In this document: positions 1 through 10,074 of the stretch, in pieces | Position numbering within the stretch: the first letter of the stretch is position 1 | Layout of the letters: each line of letters opens with the position of its first letter | Origin: Fulvia fulva | Taxonomy: Eukaryota > Ascomycota > Dothideomycetes > Mycosphaerellales > Mycosphaerellaceae | Direction: 5' to 3' | Assembly (NCBI RefSeq): GCF_020509005.1 | Contig: NC_063021.1 | Location: 806,001 to 870,000, forward strand | Length of the DNA: 64,000 nucleotides | Notes under the pieces: model-generated | Database searches by the model: none | What the model saw: only the letters and a program-made list of their open reading frames with translations | Told to the model about the DNA's origin: nothing | Made by a program: the position numbers and the translations under genes

Positions 1-498
1 ACTGCTTACCGGTCCTATGTACCATTTTCAGCTTCAGGCATCAGCAGACAGGAAGGCTGAGCCTGAAAGTGTTTTTATAACAATCGCGGACATGCGCGTC
101 TGAGTCTGAGCTTCGCATGTTGAGCCGTTCGATCACGAGATGGTGTTGAAACGTGTCGCTGCTGTTGTGAAGCGTCACAAGAGAGAAGTGAATGCGGGAG
201 CTGAGATCCCGGCGAGCATCGACCGACAGCCGCCCCGGCCTCCATCACAGTTCACCTCTGATTGCTCTCGTGACTCCTGCCCTTACAACACAACCCCTCC
301 AAATATCCTGACAAAATCTGCGAACAGCACACTGCGAATCACCCTGCGATACGAGCACCTTCGACTCACCCCATCACGCCACCACTTCAAACGTCGACCA
401 GAGAGCACCCCACATCCCACCGACGGGCCCGCACGAAGCTACAGAGAGCGGCTCAAGAACATTCTTGGGCCTGCGAATCAGCAGAGCAAGCCGCAATC
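1..498. other. 5' flank of rad6, no gene supported
   Basis: An open frame at 140..526 has no recognisable protein features. It overlaps the true rad6 start in another frame, so I treat this stretch as promoter and leader. The last 200 bases before the ATG are rich in C and A, as is common in fungal leaders. Confidence 0.5.
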
Positions 499-1094
499 AT
501 GTCGACAGCAGCACGGAGACGCTTGATGCGTGACTTCAAGCGCATGCAAACAGATCCCCCCGCTGGTGTCAGCGCAAGCCCGATAGCGGACAACGTCATG
601 ACCTGGTATGGCAACACACACACAAACACACACACACATCACGAAGCGATCGGCGGGGAAGCTGACAAGGTCGAATAACAGGAACGCAGTGATCATAGGC
701 CCATCAGACACACCCTTTGAAGACGGCACCTTCAGACTCGTCATGCACTTCGAGGAGCAATACCCGAACAAACCCCCCGGCGTCAAGTTCATCAGCCAGA
801 TGTTCCACCCAAACGTCTACGGCACTGGCGAGCTGTGTCTGGACATTTTGCAGAATAGATGGAGCCCGACATACGACGTAGCTGCGATCTTGACGAGTAT
901 CCAGAGGTACGGCTGCCTGTAGTCAAATATGAGGTGAAGGCACTGGAGTTGCTGACATATGCGCCCACAGTCTACTGAACGACCCCAACACATCCAGCCC
1001 TGCGAACGTCGAAGCGAGCAATCTATACAAAGACAACCGGAAAGAGTACACGAAACGAGTGCGGGAGACGGTCGAGAAGAGCTGGGAGGACTAA
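499..1094 (+). CDS. rad6: Ubiquitin-conjugating enzyme E2, Rad6/UBC2 type (3 exons)
   Basis: Joined exons 499..605, 682..906 and 971..1094 encode 151 residues beginning [19 protein letters not shown], the usual Rad6 N-terminus and length. The UBC fold follows with the HPN-type motif ([16 protein letters not shown]), whose Cys is the ubiquitin-thioester residue. The protein ends KSWED without the long acidic tail of budding yeast Rad6. Introns are GTATGG...ACAG and GTACGG...ACAG; the joins TG|G and AG|T restore the family sequence exactly. In the family this E2 works with Rad18 (PCNA ubiquitination in post-replication repair) and Bre1 (histone H2B ubiquitination) in the nucleus. The first intron carries a CA microsatellite. 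The assignment is near certain from sequence; partners are family knowledge. Confidence 0.96.
614..638. repeat. (CA)n microsatellite in rad6 intron 1
   Basis: A CA dinucleotide run of about 12 units, interrupted once by an extra AA, lies a few bases after the intron 1 donor. Confidence 0.9.
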
Positions 1095-1539
1095 ACCTTG
1101 CCAATTGAGAAGCAAGAGGTGAACATTGATGGAAGGGCGGGGAAGACGGCTTCCAACAAGCATGATCGATTCGTCAATACTAAGGTGCCCGGGAGAGGAG
1201 GGCATCAGCGCGGAGTTCAGGCGTGCTAGAGGCATTTTGCTACGAGATACCAAGATCTAACGACAACGTTCCTGAAGCGGCAGTTACTGTACTGCACATT
1301 GTAGCACTCTTATGAGCAGACCGTTCTGACCGCAATGGCATCGTGCAAGTTCAATAATGCCGCAGCCTGCCTGACAAAGACAGCATGAATGCTAACATGC
1401 AACTGCATAGCCCATCTGATTGTACATTATGTCCGCCTCTGTACTCCTGTGTACACCGATATATCCGTCCTGTTCGCTTCCCTGGGTATCATCCAATCAA
1501 ATTATGCCGTCCTGACTCGTAAAGCGCGTTAAAGATCCA
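1095..1539. other. Convergent intergenic region
   Basis: This holds the 3' ends of rad6 (+) and the membrane-protein gene (-). I see no coding signal or notable repeat in it. Confidence 0.5.
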
Positions 1540-2724
1540 TCAAAAATTCTGATACTCGCAAGTACATTGCGTGTCTGCGGACTGTGGTGTGAGGTCGTTC
1601 GTTATCCTCGCGCCAACGACTCTATTGGTATATTGGTAGCAAGCTGGGACATCCGTTCCGCCAGGGCTTGTCTGCGATATCTCGATCGCATATGGCCACT
1701 GCTGAAACCCGGTACTGCCTGTTGTGTTGGAGCTGCCAGCTTCGGGGTATGTCCGGCCGGCAGAGAGATAAAGTGTTCCCGTGAAAATGGTCTGGTTGAA
1801 GAAACATTGTGAGAGACCGTTATCGCCCGTTATCGATGTTGAGGGGATGACGGCCTTTTCCATGACGAAGTTGAAAGTGTATCTGGCGGAGCTTGAGTTG
1901 GACGAGGGTGAGATGTAGGTCAAAGAACTGTTCTCGAAAGTGATCGCTAGAGGGTTGTCGGTCGAGCTGATTGTGAGGTTCGCGGGGACGCCTTCGTCGG
2001 GGGTTGATGCTGTGTTGATCGTAGCGTAGTCGCTGGAGGAATTTGTGAGGATCCAGTTGAAGATCGCTCGGGTCTGCAAAGGGTTCGATGCATCGAAGAC
2101 ATTGTAGGGATAGCAGCTCCACGTAGCTGCGTTGGAAGTGCAGTTTGTCGAGACTTGCTTCAGTGCTGTGACCATGCTGTATTCGCCCAACGGGAAAGGT
2201 CTGGTACTGTTCTCCGAAGCCGCGCCAGTCTCGCCGTTCGAGTTCTGATGTTTCCTCCTTCCCACAGTCAAGCCCACTCCCAACCCCACAGCCAACCCTA
2301 GCACGACTAGAAAGGCAACGGTCGATATTAGGACGATTCTCCACACGCTGCCCCGAGTTTTGTTCTGGTGGCTACGCTGCCGCCTGAGCTCTGCGACTTT
2401 CTCGCCTTCAATGGGTCCAGCCCTGTCTAGGAAATTATCCTCAACCACAAGTGGGAACCCAGATCGTTCGTATGCTGGGGGCGGCGTGCGACTCGTGCTG
2501 GCACTATTGCCTCTATCGTTCCGAGGTCGCGTAGAGGAACCGAAAAGTTGTGGAAAGGATAATGACAAAGATCCTGTGCGCAGGATACTTTTAGGTGGGA
2601 CAGGCGGTGCGTTGAACTGTGGTCCTTCTGTGATCGTTTGAAGACGCTGTGATGAGGGCGTGGTTATTCTCCTGCTAGCTGGTCTCCGCGAAGCGTCTGG
2701 AATCTGCGTAGAGCTGTCCGACAT
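1540..2724 (-). CDS. Unknown single-pass membrane protein with glycosylated ectodomain
   Basis: Intact 394-codon frame with a true ATG. Residues 1-125 are basic and Ser/Pro-rich, presumably cytosolic, and include a PPAY sequence (about residues 82-85) that fits the PPxY motif bound by WW domains of Rsp5/Nedd4 ligases. One strong hydrophobic segment (about 129-155, rich in Val, Leu and Gly) is followed by basic GRRKH. The remaining 230 residues contain many N-x-S/T sequons and several cysteines (CTSNAATWSCYPYNVF, CFFNQT, CTCEYQ), suggesting a disulfide-bonded glycosylated exterior domain. There is no N-terminal signal peptide, so a type II orientation is possible. I do not recognise the family. 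It is divergent from clr2, with about 730 bp between the starts. Confidence 0.8.
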   Translation of the reverse strand: MSDSSTQIPDASRRPASRRITTPSSQRLQTITEGPQFNAPPVPPKSILRTGSLSLSFPQLFGSSTRPRNDRGNSASTSRTPPPAYERSGFPLVVEDNFLDRAGPIEGEKVAELRRQRSHQNKTRGSVWRIVLISTVAFLVVLGLAVGLGVGLTVGRRKHQNSNGETGAASENSTRPFPLGEYSMVTALKQVSTNCTSNAATWSCYPYNVFDASNPLQTRAIFNWILTNSSSDYATINTASTPDEGVPANLTISSTDNPLAITFENSSLTYISPSSNSSSARYTFNFVMEKAVIPSTSITGDNGLSQCFFNQTIFTGTLYLSAGRTYPEAGSSNTTGSTGFQQWPYAIEISQTSPGGTDVPACYQYTNRVVGARITNDLTPQSADTQCTCEYQNF

Positions 2725-3454
2725 GTCGTGCGACGGAACAAGTCGACGTCAGTCGAAGGCTTGCGGATGGTGTCAATGGTAATTGTTCAGACAAGTGGTG
2801 TAACTCTGCAGATGACAAGATAGAAAGAACAACTCTTTCGGGTGCTTTGTTACATGGTTGTGACTACGCCCGCCTACAAACTAAGGAGAATTATGAGATG
2901 GCACTGCTGGATGGCGAGTCGCGATTCCGACTGGCAGAGAAGGAGGAGCACTCTGAGAGTCCCTCGGTGAAGCACATCTAGTGGCAGCCACGCTAGCAGG
3001 GATCAGCTGGATGCGCCTGCCAATCAGACCAGCGCACTGTCTACTGCTCATTTGAGCTCTTCCTATTTGGAGCATTCACAAATATTGGGACAACAACCTC
3101 TGGCGATCAACAACGGCGCGGCATCGCCTTCACCACCACTCGTCACTGACTCACTGGACCTTCTTCAGCCACGACAGCCTCGTCCAGCATCAGACGCCTG
3201 CCAGCAACATTCGCTCTGATGTCCAGATGTGGCTGAGGTGAGGTCGGCAGCTGTTGGTCTTCATGTGAAGTCAGCCACGCGATGCGCTGAGCAAACCAAT
3301 TGACAGTGGTAACAAGCACTCGCCCTCACGGTTGCCGCACCAATCCACGCGGCGGCTTGTGCTGGGTTGAAGAATTGCAACCAGTACAGCGCAGCAGCGT
3401 TAGTACATGGACAGGAACGCGCCGTGAGATCGACCACACGCTGAGAACGTGACA
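2725..3454. promoter_or_regulatory. Divergent promoter region, membrane protein / clr2
   Basis: 730 bp between two divergent ATGs. Overlapping short antisense frames at 3261..3763 are shadows of clr2 or chance. No specific binding site can be assigned. Confidence 0.5.
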
Positions 3455-5701
3455 ATGCCGCCTGCAGAGACAATTGTCCTGTCCACTGGGCCCGACTCCG
3501 ATGGCACTGGCATTGGACCGCCGGAAACGACAGGAATGTACCAGGATGACGAGCACTACATCGAAAAAATTGCTGCCATGTGGGCAAAGGATCAAAGGTG
3601 TCCAGGTGGGTATGCCTATCGACTCGATCGCCTTCCAACTGGTTACTCTGGTTGGGTCAAGCCTCGCGGGGGCGATACGAAACATGTCGACAGATACCTC
3701 TACGGCCACCCCAGTGGTAAGCACTTCAGATCCAACAATGAGATATACCCGCACTTCAAACACCTACAGGATCATGGTGGATCCGTCGGTTGTCCTTGTC
3801 CGCTATGCTCAGGCAAAAAGACTGCCAAGAAAGCTACCAGTACAGGTAATTCAATGTCCAGTGGTAGTCCCGCTGAAAGATCAGGATTCTTTGCTGCGAG
3901 CTCTTCTTCGAGGCCAACGAAATCTGCTGAACCTCCAAGGACCGACCCCAAGTTCCTACAACACCTCCCTCAGGGTCGTCTGACCTCAGACTCTCCCGCA
4001 CCAGCGCAGCGAAGGAAACAGGTTGATGCCGAGGGAACGACGGATCTCTATCGACTACTGATCGACAAGCTCCAGGCTGCGGGTCCAGAGTCAAGCGTCA
4101 GCGAGAATATCATAGACTCTATGTCACCCGACTGGCGCGCTGGAAACGAGATGCTGCACGAGCTGTTTGCTTCTTGGTCTAACCTACCCAGCTATGTGCC
4201 ACGTCCAGGAGAGGTCGTGCTCTTTGCACGCAATGTCCTGGATGACGGCCTGGCCTGGGATAAATCTGCCCAGACCTTGCGTCGCATAGATGCTCAGGAT
4301 TCAACATGGCTCGACAAGCCCAGATGGGATGTCGGTGTGGTGACTCAAACCCCAGAAGAACCAGTCTCACCCGAAGACTTGACAACTTTATCTCAGCAGA
4401 AGAGGCAAAACGTGACTTACTCTGGCTTCCGAATCGAACCAATGTCAGAACCGTCAAGTAACGACAAGCACCACGCCAGACAGCACAAATATGTACCGTT
4501 GCATGCAATTCGACCTTTCGCCTTCTGGCGAGAGTGCCTTGGCAGCACAGAAGAAACGGAACGGCCAGTGACGCTCAAGCATGCTATGACCGTGGCCAAC
4601 AGCCTTTGCATTCTAGGCAAATACTCTTTCAAGGGTACTTGGCCGTCCGCCACACTGTTCGCAAGAGGCTTGTATCTCGGCCCAGAGATGATCATGGTCG
4701 GGGACATTGTCCGTCTGTTTCCCAAACCTGGTGAACAGCGTGGAGACTCCATCACTGATGTCTTGGCCGTGACCTCGATTCGCTTACGCTTCGTCAACCT
4801 AGATGAAGCCTCTGACGATGACTACGACAATCGAGAAGCATACGTCAATTGTCTCCATATCTGCGGCCGTGCCTTTACGCTGGATCCTAAGAGGTCGTTT
4901 GGAGGGATTGGAAAATCCCCAGCGACACCGGGACAACGTGGCGCGCCGCCAGCTCTCTCAGGCTTCGGCACCTGGTTTTACGTGGGCGACCCAAACGATG
5001 GCAAGGGTAAATTGGAGCTACCTTTCCAGAGAGTTGCCGGCAGATTTTATGAGGAGTCTGCAGTGCGGGCCTGGTTCGCCACACCGATTGATATGCCTCC
5101 GCCTGCCAGCTTTCAGGCCGTCAACACGAAGCCAGTGGAGAAAACGAAGATCCTGGATTTATCGCAAGGCTTCGCCGCCATCCGCCAAGCGCGAGAGTAC
5201 AGCCTCCAGCACGACAGTCGAATCGATCGAGCAGCCGGAAAATCTTGGTTTTGGGCAGATACTAGAATCGAGCAACTCGACCTACACGAGATCAATGGAC
5301 GTTTCGTGGGCGTCAAAGACGAAAATCGCACTCGAAAGACCATGAATTCCTGGCGACAAGCGTTGGAAGTAATGGACGGCAAGCGTGGTGGTGTTGAAGC
5401 TTATCATGCTGCTCGCAAACAGCGGCAGGAGGACGAGAAGCGACGTGAAAGTGCAGCTGTTCCTGGCACCTCGTGGGGTCTGATGGCAGCAGCCACGCAG
5501 GTGGATAGCACGGATCAAGATGAGATTGCTGACGACGACGCTGAAGATGGTGAGGTCGAGGAGACGGCAGAGGACGTCGACAACGAGAACGAGAACGCAA
5601 TGGACGTCGACGAGGGACAGCCACCGTCAGCCAGAGCAGGTGCCGCGAATGTGATCGATCTCTCAGCGGAGGACGATGAAGACGAGCTCATGATCGAGTG
5701 A
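3455..5701 (+). CDS. clr2: Clr2-like transcription-silencing protein (SHREC-type)
   Basis: Single-exon frame of 748 codons. The first ATG is 3455; the GTG six bases earlier is not a start. Residues about 48-120 match the N-terminal Clr2 silencing domain: YRLDRLPTGYSGWVKPR, then DRYLYGHPSGKHFRS, then the Cys cluster CPCPLC. The middle part (about 240-560) resembles the larger Clr2/BAH-like region, with features such as PGEVVLFAR and FARGLYLGPEMIMVGDIVRL. The C-terminus (from about 680) is highly acidic. In fission yeast Clr2 is a subunit of the SHREC histone deacetylase/remodelling complex that silences heterochromatin. Domain order and length fit; conservation of the role here is inferred. 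No introns are evident. Confidence 0.88.
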   Translation: MPPAETIVLSTGPDSDGTGIGPPETTGMYQDDEHYIEKIAAMWAKDQRCPGGYAYRLDRLPTGYSGWVKPRGGDTKHVDRYLYGHPSGKHFRSNNEIYPHFKHLQDHGGSVGCPCPLCSGKKTAKKATSTGNSMSSGSPAERSGFFAASSSSRPTKSAEPPRTDPKFLQHLPQGRLTSDSPAPAQRRKQVDAEGTTDLYRLLIDKLQAAGPESSVSENIIDSMSPDWRAGNEMLHELFASWSNLPSYVPRPGEVVLFARNVLDDGLAWDKSAQTLRRIDAQDSTWLDKPRWDVGVVTQTPEEPVSPEDLTTLSQQKRQNVTYSGFRIEPMSEPSSNDKHHARQHKYVPLHAIRPFAFWRECLGSTEETERPVTLKHAMTVANSLCILGKYSFKGTWPSATLFARGLYLGPEMIMVGDIVRLFPKPGEQRGDSITDVLAVTSIRLRFVNLDEASDDDYDNREAYVNCLHICGRAFTLDPKRSFGGIGKSPATPGQRGAPPALSGFGTWFYVGDPNDGKGKLELPFQRVAGRFYEESAVRAWFATPIDMPPPASFQAVNTKPVEKTKILDLSQGFAAIRQAREYSLQHDSRIDRAAGKSWFWADTRIEQLDLHEINGRFVGVKDENRTRKTMNSWRQALEVMDGKRGGVEAYHAARKQRQEDEKRRESAAVPGTSWGLMAAATQVDSTDQDEIADDDAEDGEVEETAEDVDNENENAMDVDEGQPPSARAGAANVIDLSAEDDEDELMIE

Positions 5702-7451
5702 ACGGCGTCGTCAGCTGAGCTCTGTAGCGATGTGGGTCACAAGGAAGCGGCTCAGAGATTTCCGTCCAGGTCTGGAGAAAGATAATGCCAGAGGCGTGGC
5801 ATGTGAACGTGCCTCCGCTCACCATAGTTTAGGTATCTCGGGTATGTAGCATTTCACTAAAGCCACTGCTAGCATGAAAAAACTGCAACTCGGGAATAAC
5901 TCGTAAATGATTCAACCGAGCTGTACCACATACCCATGGGCATTCTCCACTCGAGAACATTCTGCCTGTTCATGGCGCCGCCACAATGCTCGCCGGATGA
6001 TCCAACAAGGCAAACCGCTCGCTACATCTGCCTTGTGAGGTCATCCAGGCACACATGTGGTCGCACGCGAGCAGAGCCACAAGCAAGCATCTCCGGGATG
6101 GTATGCAGGGTCACGTCGTGTGTGGTCTCATGCAGGCGCCTAAGGCACACGCAGCTTGCCTAGGCGCCGTTGATACTGTGGCATGTGGCGAATGCAATGT
6201 GGTGGCGCACTAGCACGCAAACCTGGATCGGACATGCGTATCGAGGTGCTGAGGGTGTAGCGGGTCTGGTTTTGGGGGTTGCGAGGAAGTGAATGGTGGT
6301 AGGAGAGCGTTAGATGTGCCAGTGGTGTACATGAGATGATGTCTTCCCTTGCTTTGGAGAAGGAGGAGATGGTGCAGCTGACGTTCCTTCACACCGATGT
6401 CGTCGACAGGCAGGAAGTGGACACCCGATACTTTTAGTAGCTCGACGCGGTTCTTGACAGGCTGATGTCGTTCGATTGTCCGCCTTAAACCGGTTCTTTG
6501 ATCTGCGGTCTTGTTTTCGGAGGATCTCCGATCATGGACAACGGCCCTTCTCAGCCGGTCATGCCATCACATCAGCCTGCAATGCCGTTCCCGAGTCGCA
6601 GCGACGATGGCAAAACGCGTTTCAGCAGACGCCGTGGGCGCGTACTGCTGGCCGCTGGAAATGCTGCCCTCGACAGCCACATCGGCCAGAGTCGGGACAA
6701 GGTGGAAACAGCTTCTAGAAAGTCTTCGCTCGTCCACGCCAGCTGCCGAGCTGCAACGTCTTCCGATAGCCACGTTTCTGGGCTGAGCGTGTTCCGCTTT
6801 AATCGGGACAAGAACGGCGGTGATTCGTGACATGTCTTCTTCTGCGCAGGGGTGTGACGCTTGGCTTGAGTAGTCCCAAGAAGATCGGCATGCCACGGTC
6901 TCGATCGCTGCAGCGCGACAGGATCGTTGCCGTGTTCCTCGCTCAACGGCGCATGAGAAGTGTGGAAGTGTATGCGAACAACGTTTCTTCTTGCATGCAG
7001 TCAACCTGGTGCTCACACCAAAGGGGGCCAGATATACGCCAGGACTGCGCTGTTTTGCTGGCTTTGTTTACGGGCCTTCTCTCGCTGCAGCTTCGCCGCG
7101 ATACTGGTCGGGCAAGGATCGCTTCTGAACTCCACGTCGGCGCTGTTATCCCTAGCCTTACGAACATGGATTGAAACGAGCCAGGCCAGCACTCCTTCTC
7201 AGCGTCCCGACGCCCCCAAAGCCCACCATTTGCCGCCTAGATCTTGTCCTGTTATCACGTCTGGCGGCCCGCCTCGATCTTGACTTCACACTGTGGAGCT
7301 CTGTTGCTTGTGTGCACCCTCTGCGACACAATCGATATACAGTACAGTGTCTCATTGCGAACGAGTGCCGATCCAGATCCTCTCCGGCTGTCGACCTTCT
7401 CGCCTGGCATCACACCACTACCTACAGCCTCACTCACGGGCAGCGACGACG
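5702..7451. other. Gene-poor stretch before the small unknown gene
   Basis: About 1.75 kb with only short competing frames on both strands (for example 6498..6830 + and 6567..7016 -), none with domain-like composition. The last 250 bp before 7452 are pyrimidine-rich with scattered CT runs, a typical fungal promoter/leader. A near-perfect inverted repeat lies at 6135..6168. Confidence 0.5.
6135..6168. repeat. Inverted repeat, potential hairpin
   Basis: Arms GGCGCCTAAGGC (6135-6146) and GCCTAGGCGCC (6158-6168) are complementary except for one bulged base, with an 11-base loop. Each arm begins or ends with the palindrome GGCGCC. Confidence 0.75.
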
Positions 7452-8129
7452 ATGTTCGACTCCAACTTCACCTTCGATGCTACGCCGCGGTCTCCCTCTC
7501 TGGACTCGACCAGCAATACCATATCGACCAGAGCGACTTCTCGATCAGTCTCGCCCTGCTCGCCGACAACGGCGTTTCCTCCACCTCGCTTCTCCGTGAC
7601 GGATCTGGCTGCTTCCTTTGCTACTTCACGATTACGGACGGATGCCGAAATATGCTACGACTCATGCGATGCATACGCGAACACAGACGATGATGCTGGA
7701 TGGGCCATTCCAGTGGACGAGGACGAAGAGTATCCTGAGATTTCCCACTCAAGGACGCTTCTTCAGAGATCGCACTCGCCTTCAAGACGCCTGCAACGGC
7801 AGGCACAAACACGAATGCTATGCAACATGAGCCATGCGAAGGACATCTCAGCACTAGTATCGCGCATGGTGGACGACAAAGACCAATGTACAATACGGTC
7901 AGGGTCAGTCTCGCCCACGACAGAGGACGACGAAGGCTACACCAGCAGCGGAGACCCACTTGCAGCCTCGGAATCGCGGCGATCAAGCATGGCAACCACA
8001 AAAGCACGTCTAGAACACAGCTACCGGAGATCATCAGACATGAAGACTATGGGTGCATACGTGAGCAAAGCAACACGGTTCAGGAAAGACAAGAAACACA
8101 AGCGAGTGCGAAGTGCAGAGAGGGAATAA
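7452..8129 (+). CDS. Conserved-looking small protein of unknown function
   Basis: 225 residues from the ATG at 7452. The frame is open upstream to 7293, but without a convincing start and with leader-like composition. The N-terminal third is Ser/Thr/Pro-rich and includes FSVTDLAASFATSRLRTD. A central acidic stretch (WAIPVDEDEEYPEI) and a short ordered-looking segment (CNMSHAKDISALVSRMVDD) follow, and the C-terminus is strongly basic (ATRFRKDKKHKRVRS). The Ser-Pro sites and charged tail suggest a disordered, phosphorylated, possibly nuclear protein. I do not recognise the family. It is convergent with the oxidoreductase gene at 8421..9437. Confidence 0.72.
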   Translation: MFDSNFTFDATPRSPSLDSTSNTISTRATSRSVSPCSPTTAFPPPRFSVTDLAASFATSRLRTDAEICYDSCDAYANTDDDAGWAIPVDEDEEYPEISHSRTLLQRSHSPSRRLQRQAQTRMLCNMSHAKDISALVSRMVDDKDQCTIRSGSVSPTTEDDEGYTSSGDPLAASESRRSSMATTKARLEHSYRRSSDMKTMGAYVSKATRFRKDKKHKRVRSAERE

Positions 8130-8420
8130 GAGATACCCAGAGCATCCCAATGAGGACTGTACATACAAAACGTGTTTCGATCTGCGTATTTCGAGCGAGG
8201 CGCTGGAGGTGTATCATCAGAGGAAATTGCATTGAGAGGAAGAAAAGCTGAGCTTTCGCGAGTAAGCATGCAAGCCAGCAGGCATCGAGACCAGTACGAT
8301 GCAGAGCGGACCTACAACAAGGCCGCAGACCATCACCAGATATACTACCAGACATGAACCAAAACGAGCATATTGCTTGCTCCTGTACAGTGAATTCATG
8401 CCTCGTTTCTTCTATCACAT

Positions 8421-9437
8421 CTATAGCTTACTCTCCCTCGTCTCTGGCAAATCAACCACGACCTTACCCCAAGTCTCCCTAGCCCCCAATGCCTCCAGCG
8501 CCGCCGGCACACTCTCCAGTCCCTTGTACTCCTTATCCGTGTAATTCGTTGCGCGGATCTTCTTCGACTCCATCAATACATGCAAGCCCTCCCAGACCTT
8601 TGCCTGCATCTCCGGCTCAAACTTGGCATAAGCGCCCCAATGCAGTCCCACGACTGCAATGTTCTTGAGCAAGATCCTGTTCGTAGCAACCTTCTCGATC
8701 GGCCCACCAGCGAAGCCTATCACGAGCAATCGTCCATTCCAAGCTATGCACTTGGTGCTCTTCTCGATGAGACCAACCGGGTCGTACACAATGTCCACGC
8801 CTCGCTTCTTTGGCGTGAGGTCTTGGACTTTCTGCGGCCAGGAGTCGTCGGTGTAGATCACGCCGTAGTCTGCTCCGAACGATTTGGCGACGTCGAGCTT
8901 ATGTTGTGTACCTGCTGTAGCAATGACAGTTGCACCGAGTGCTTTGGCAATCTGTACAGCCGCAAGACCTACACCACCTGCTGCAGCATGGACCAGAACC
9001 CAGTCACCCTTCTTGATGTTCGCTCGACTGACTAGAGCAGCGTACGAGGTTGGCATCGTCACGAAGAGGCCCGCTGCATCGTAGAACGACCAGCCATCAG
9101 GAATAGGCTGCAATTGCGACTCCGCCGCGCAGACTTTGTAGGCATAGCCTCCCTGGCCAGTGCCGAAGACTCTATCGCCGACATTGAACTTTGGAGGCCG
9201 CTTCGCTGCTGAGGTGGGGACGGCTGTGACCACGCCGCTGAACTCGGCACCAGAGACCCACGGGAAGGGTGGTTGATGCTGGTATTTGCCGCGAATCTGG
9301 AGGAGGTCGAAGAAGTTGGTTGCGGAGGCTTTGACGGCGATGGTGTATTGGTCGGGGGTGGGTTTGGGGTCTGCTATCTCGCTGACTTGCAGGTCGCGAG
9401 GGTCCTTGACGTACTCTTTCACTTGGATGGCTTTCAT
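8421..9437 (-). CDS. Zinc-less MDR / quinone oxidoreductase-like enzyme with PTS1 (SKL)
   Basis: 338 residues from the ATG at 9437 (MKAIQVKEYVKDPRD); an upstream in-frame ATG at 9494 would add a low-complexity extension and is less likely. It belongs to the medium-chain dehydrogenase/reductase superfamily. The catalytic domain lacks the GHE-type and four-Cys zinc ligands (ATNFFDLLQIRGKY, PWVSGAEFSGVV), and the Rossmann motif AAAGGVGLAAVQIAKALGA binds NAD(P)H. These features place it with NADPH:quinone reductases rather than zinc alcohol dehydrogenases. The C-terminus is ...TRESKL, a canonical peroxisomal targeting signal type 1, so a peroxisomal location is predicted. The substrate is unknown. 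Confidence 0.9.
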   Translation of the reverse strand: MKAIQVKEYVKDPRDLQVSEIADPKPTPDQYTIAVKASATNFFDLLQIRGKYQHQPPFPWVSGAEFSGVVTAVPTSAAKRPPKFNVGDRVFGTGQGGYAYKVCAAESQLQPIPDGWSFYDAAGLFVTMPTSYAALVSRANIKKGDWVLVHAAAGGVGLAAVQIAKALGATVIATAGTQHKLDVAKSFGADYGVIYTDDSWPQKVQDLTPKKRGVDIVYDPVGLIEKSTKCIAWNGRLLVIGFAGGPIEKVATNRILLKNIAVVGLHWGAYAKFEPEMQAKVWEGLHVLMESKKIRATNYTDKEYKGLESVPAALEALGARETWGKVVVDLPETRESKL

Positions 9438-10074
9438 GGCTGTGGTGTGTGGGGAGGGAGAAGGTGTGCAGGAGGTGTCGAGCTGCTCACACAATGCTAT
9501 GAAGGAGGAGATGTATAGAGAACGACTCGTTCAAGTCGTGATAGTAGCTGGGCACATCATACCTCCTACCGAGGCTCGCGAGGCCCTCATCCGGCCCTCG
9601 GGCTATTCATTGAGGTGCTAGGGTCTCGCGTGGGTTAAGGCAGGGTCCATAACATGCTTCCTGGTCGTTCTTTGGTCCTGCCACGCCTGTCATGGCTGGC
9701 TGTCAGTCCGTTGATATGCAGTGCCGTGGTATTCTTGGTGTCTGCGTCAGACAAGTTGCGAAAGCAGACGTTGCGTGAGAAAGTGAATGTTACGGTCGAC
9801 GCAAATGGACCGGCATTAAGCCGGTCGGCGGAGGTCCGTCATAGGTTTGCCTCAGTGAGATGCATGTGCGACTCCAAGTGCTTCTCTTGCCTTCTGTCTC
9901 TGCAACGACTCTCGGCTTCTGCCTCACACACCAGCTATCCGTCTGAAGACATCCATACTACTCGAAGCCATTATCTCCATACAGAGTTACTAGGTAACTT
10001 GGCATACCGCATTGTCCGATTATCACGACCAGCACCACCAACACACGATAACACTGCACCCACATTTGGTCACC
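9438..10074. promoter_or_regulatory. Divergent promoter region, oxidoreductase / dsk2
   Basis: 637 bp between divergent ATGs. No specific site is assigned. The segment just right of the oxidoreductase start on the + strand is G-rich. Confidence 0.5.

Noticed and set aside
3449..3454. GTG start for clr2
   Set aside because: Nuclear fungal genes normally start at ATG, and an ATG follows two codons later.
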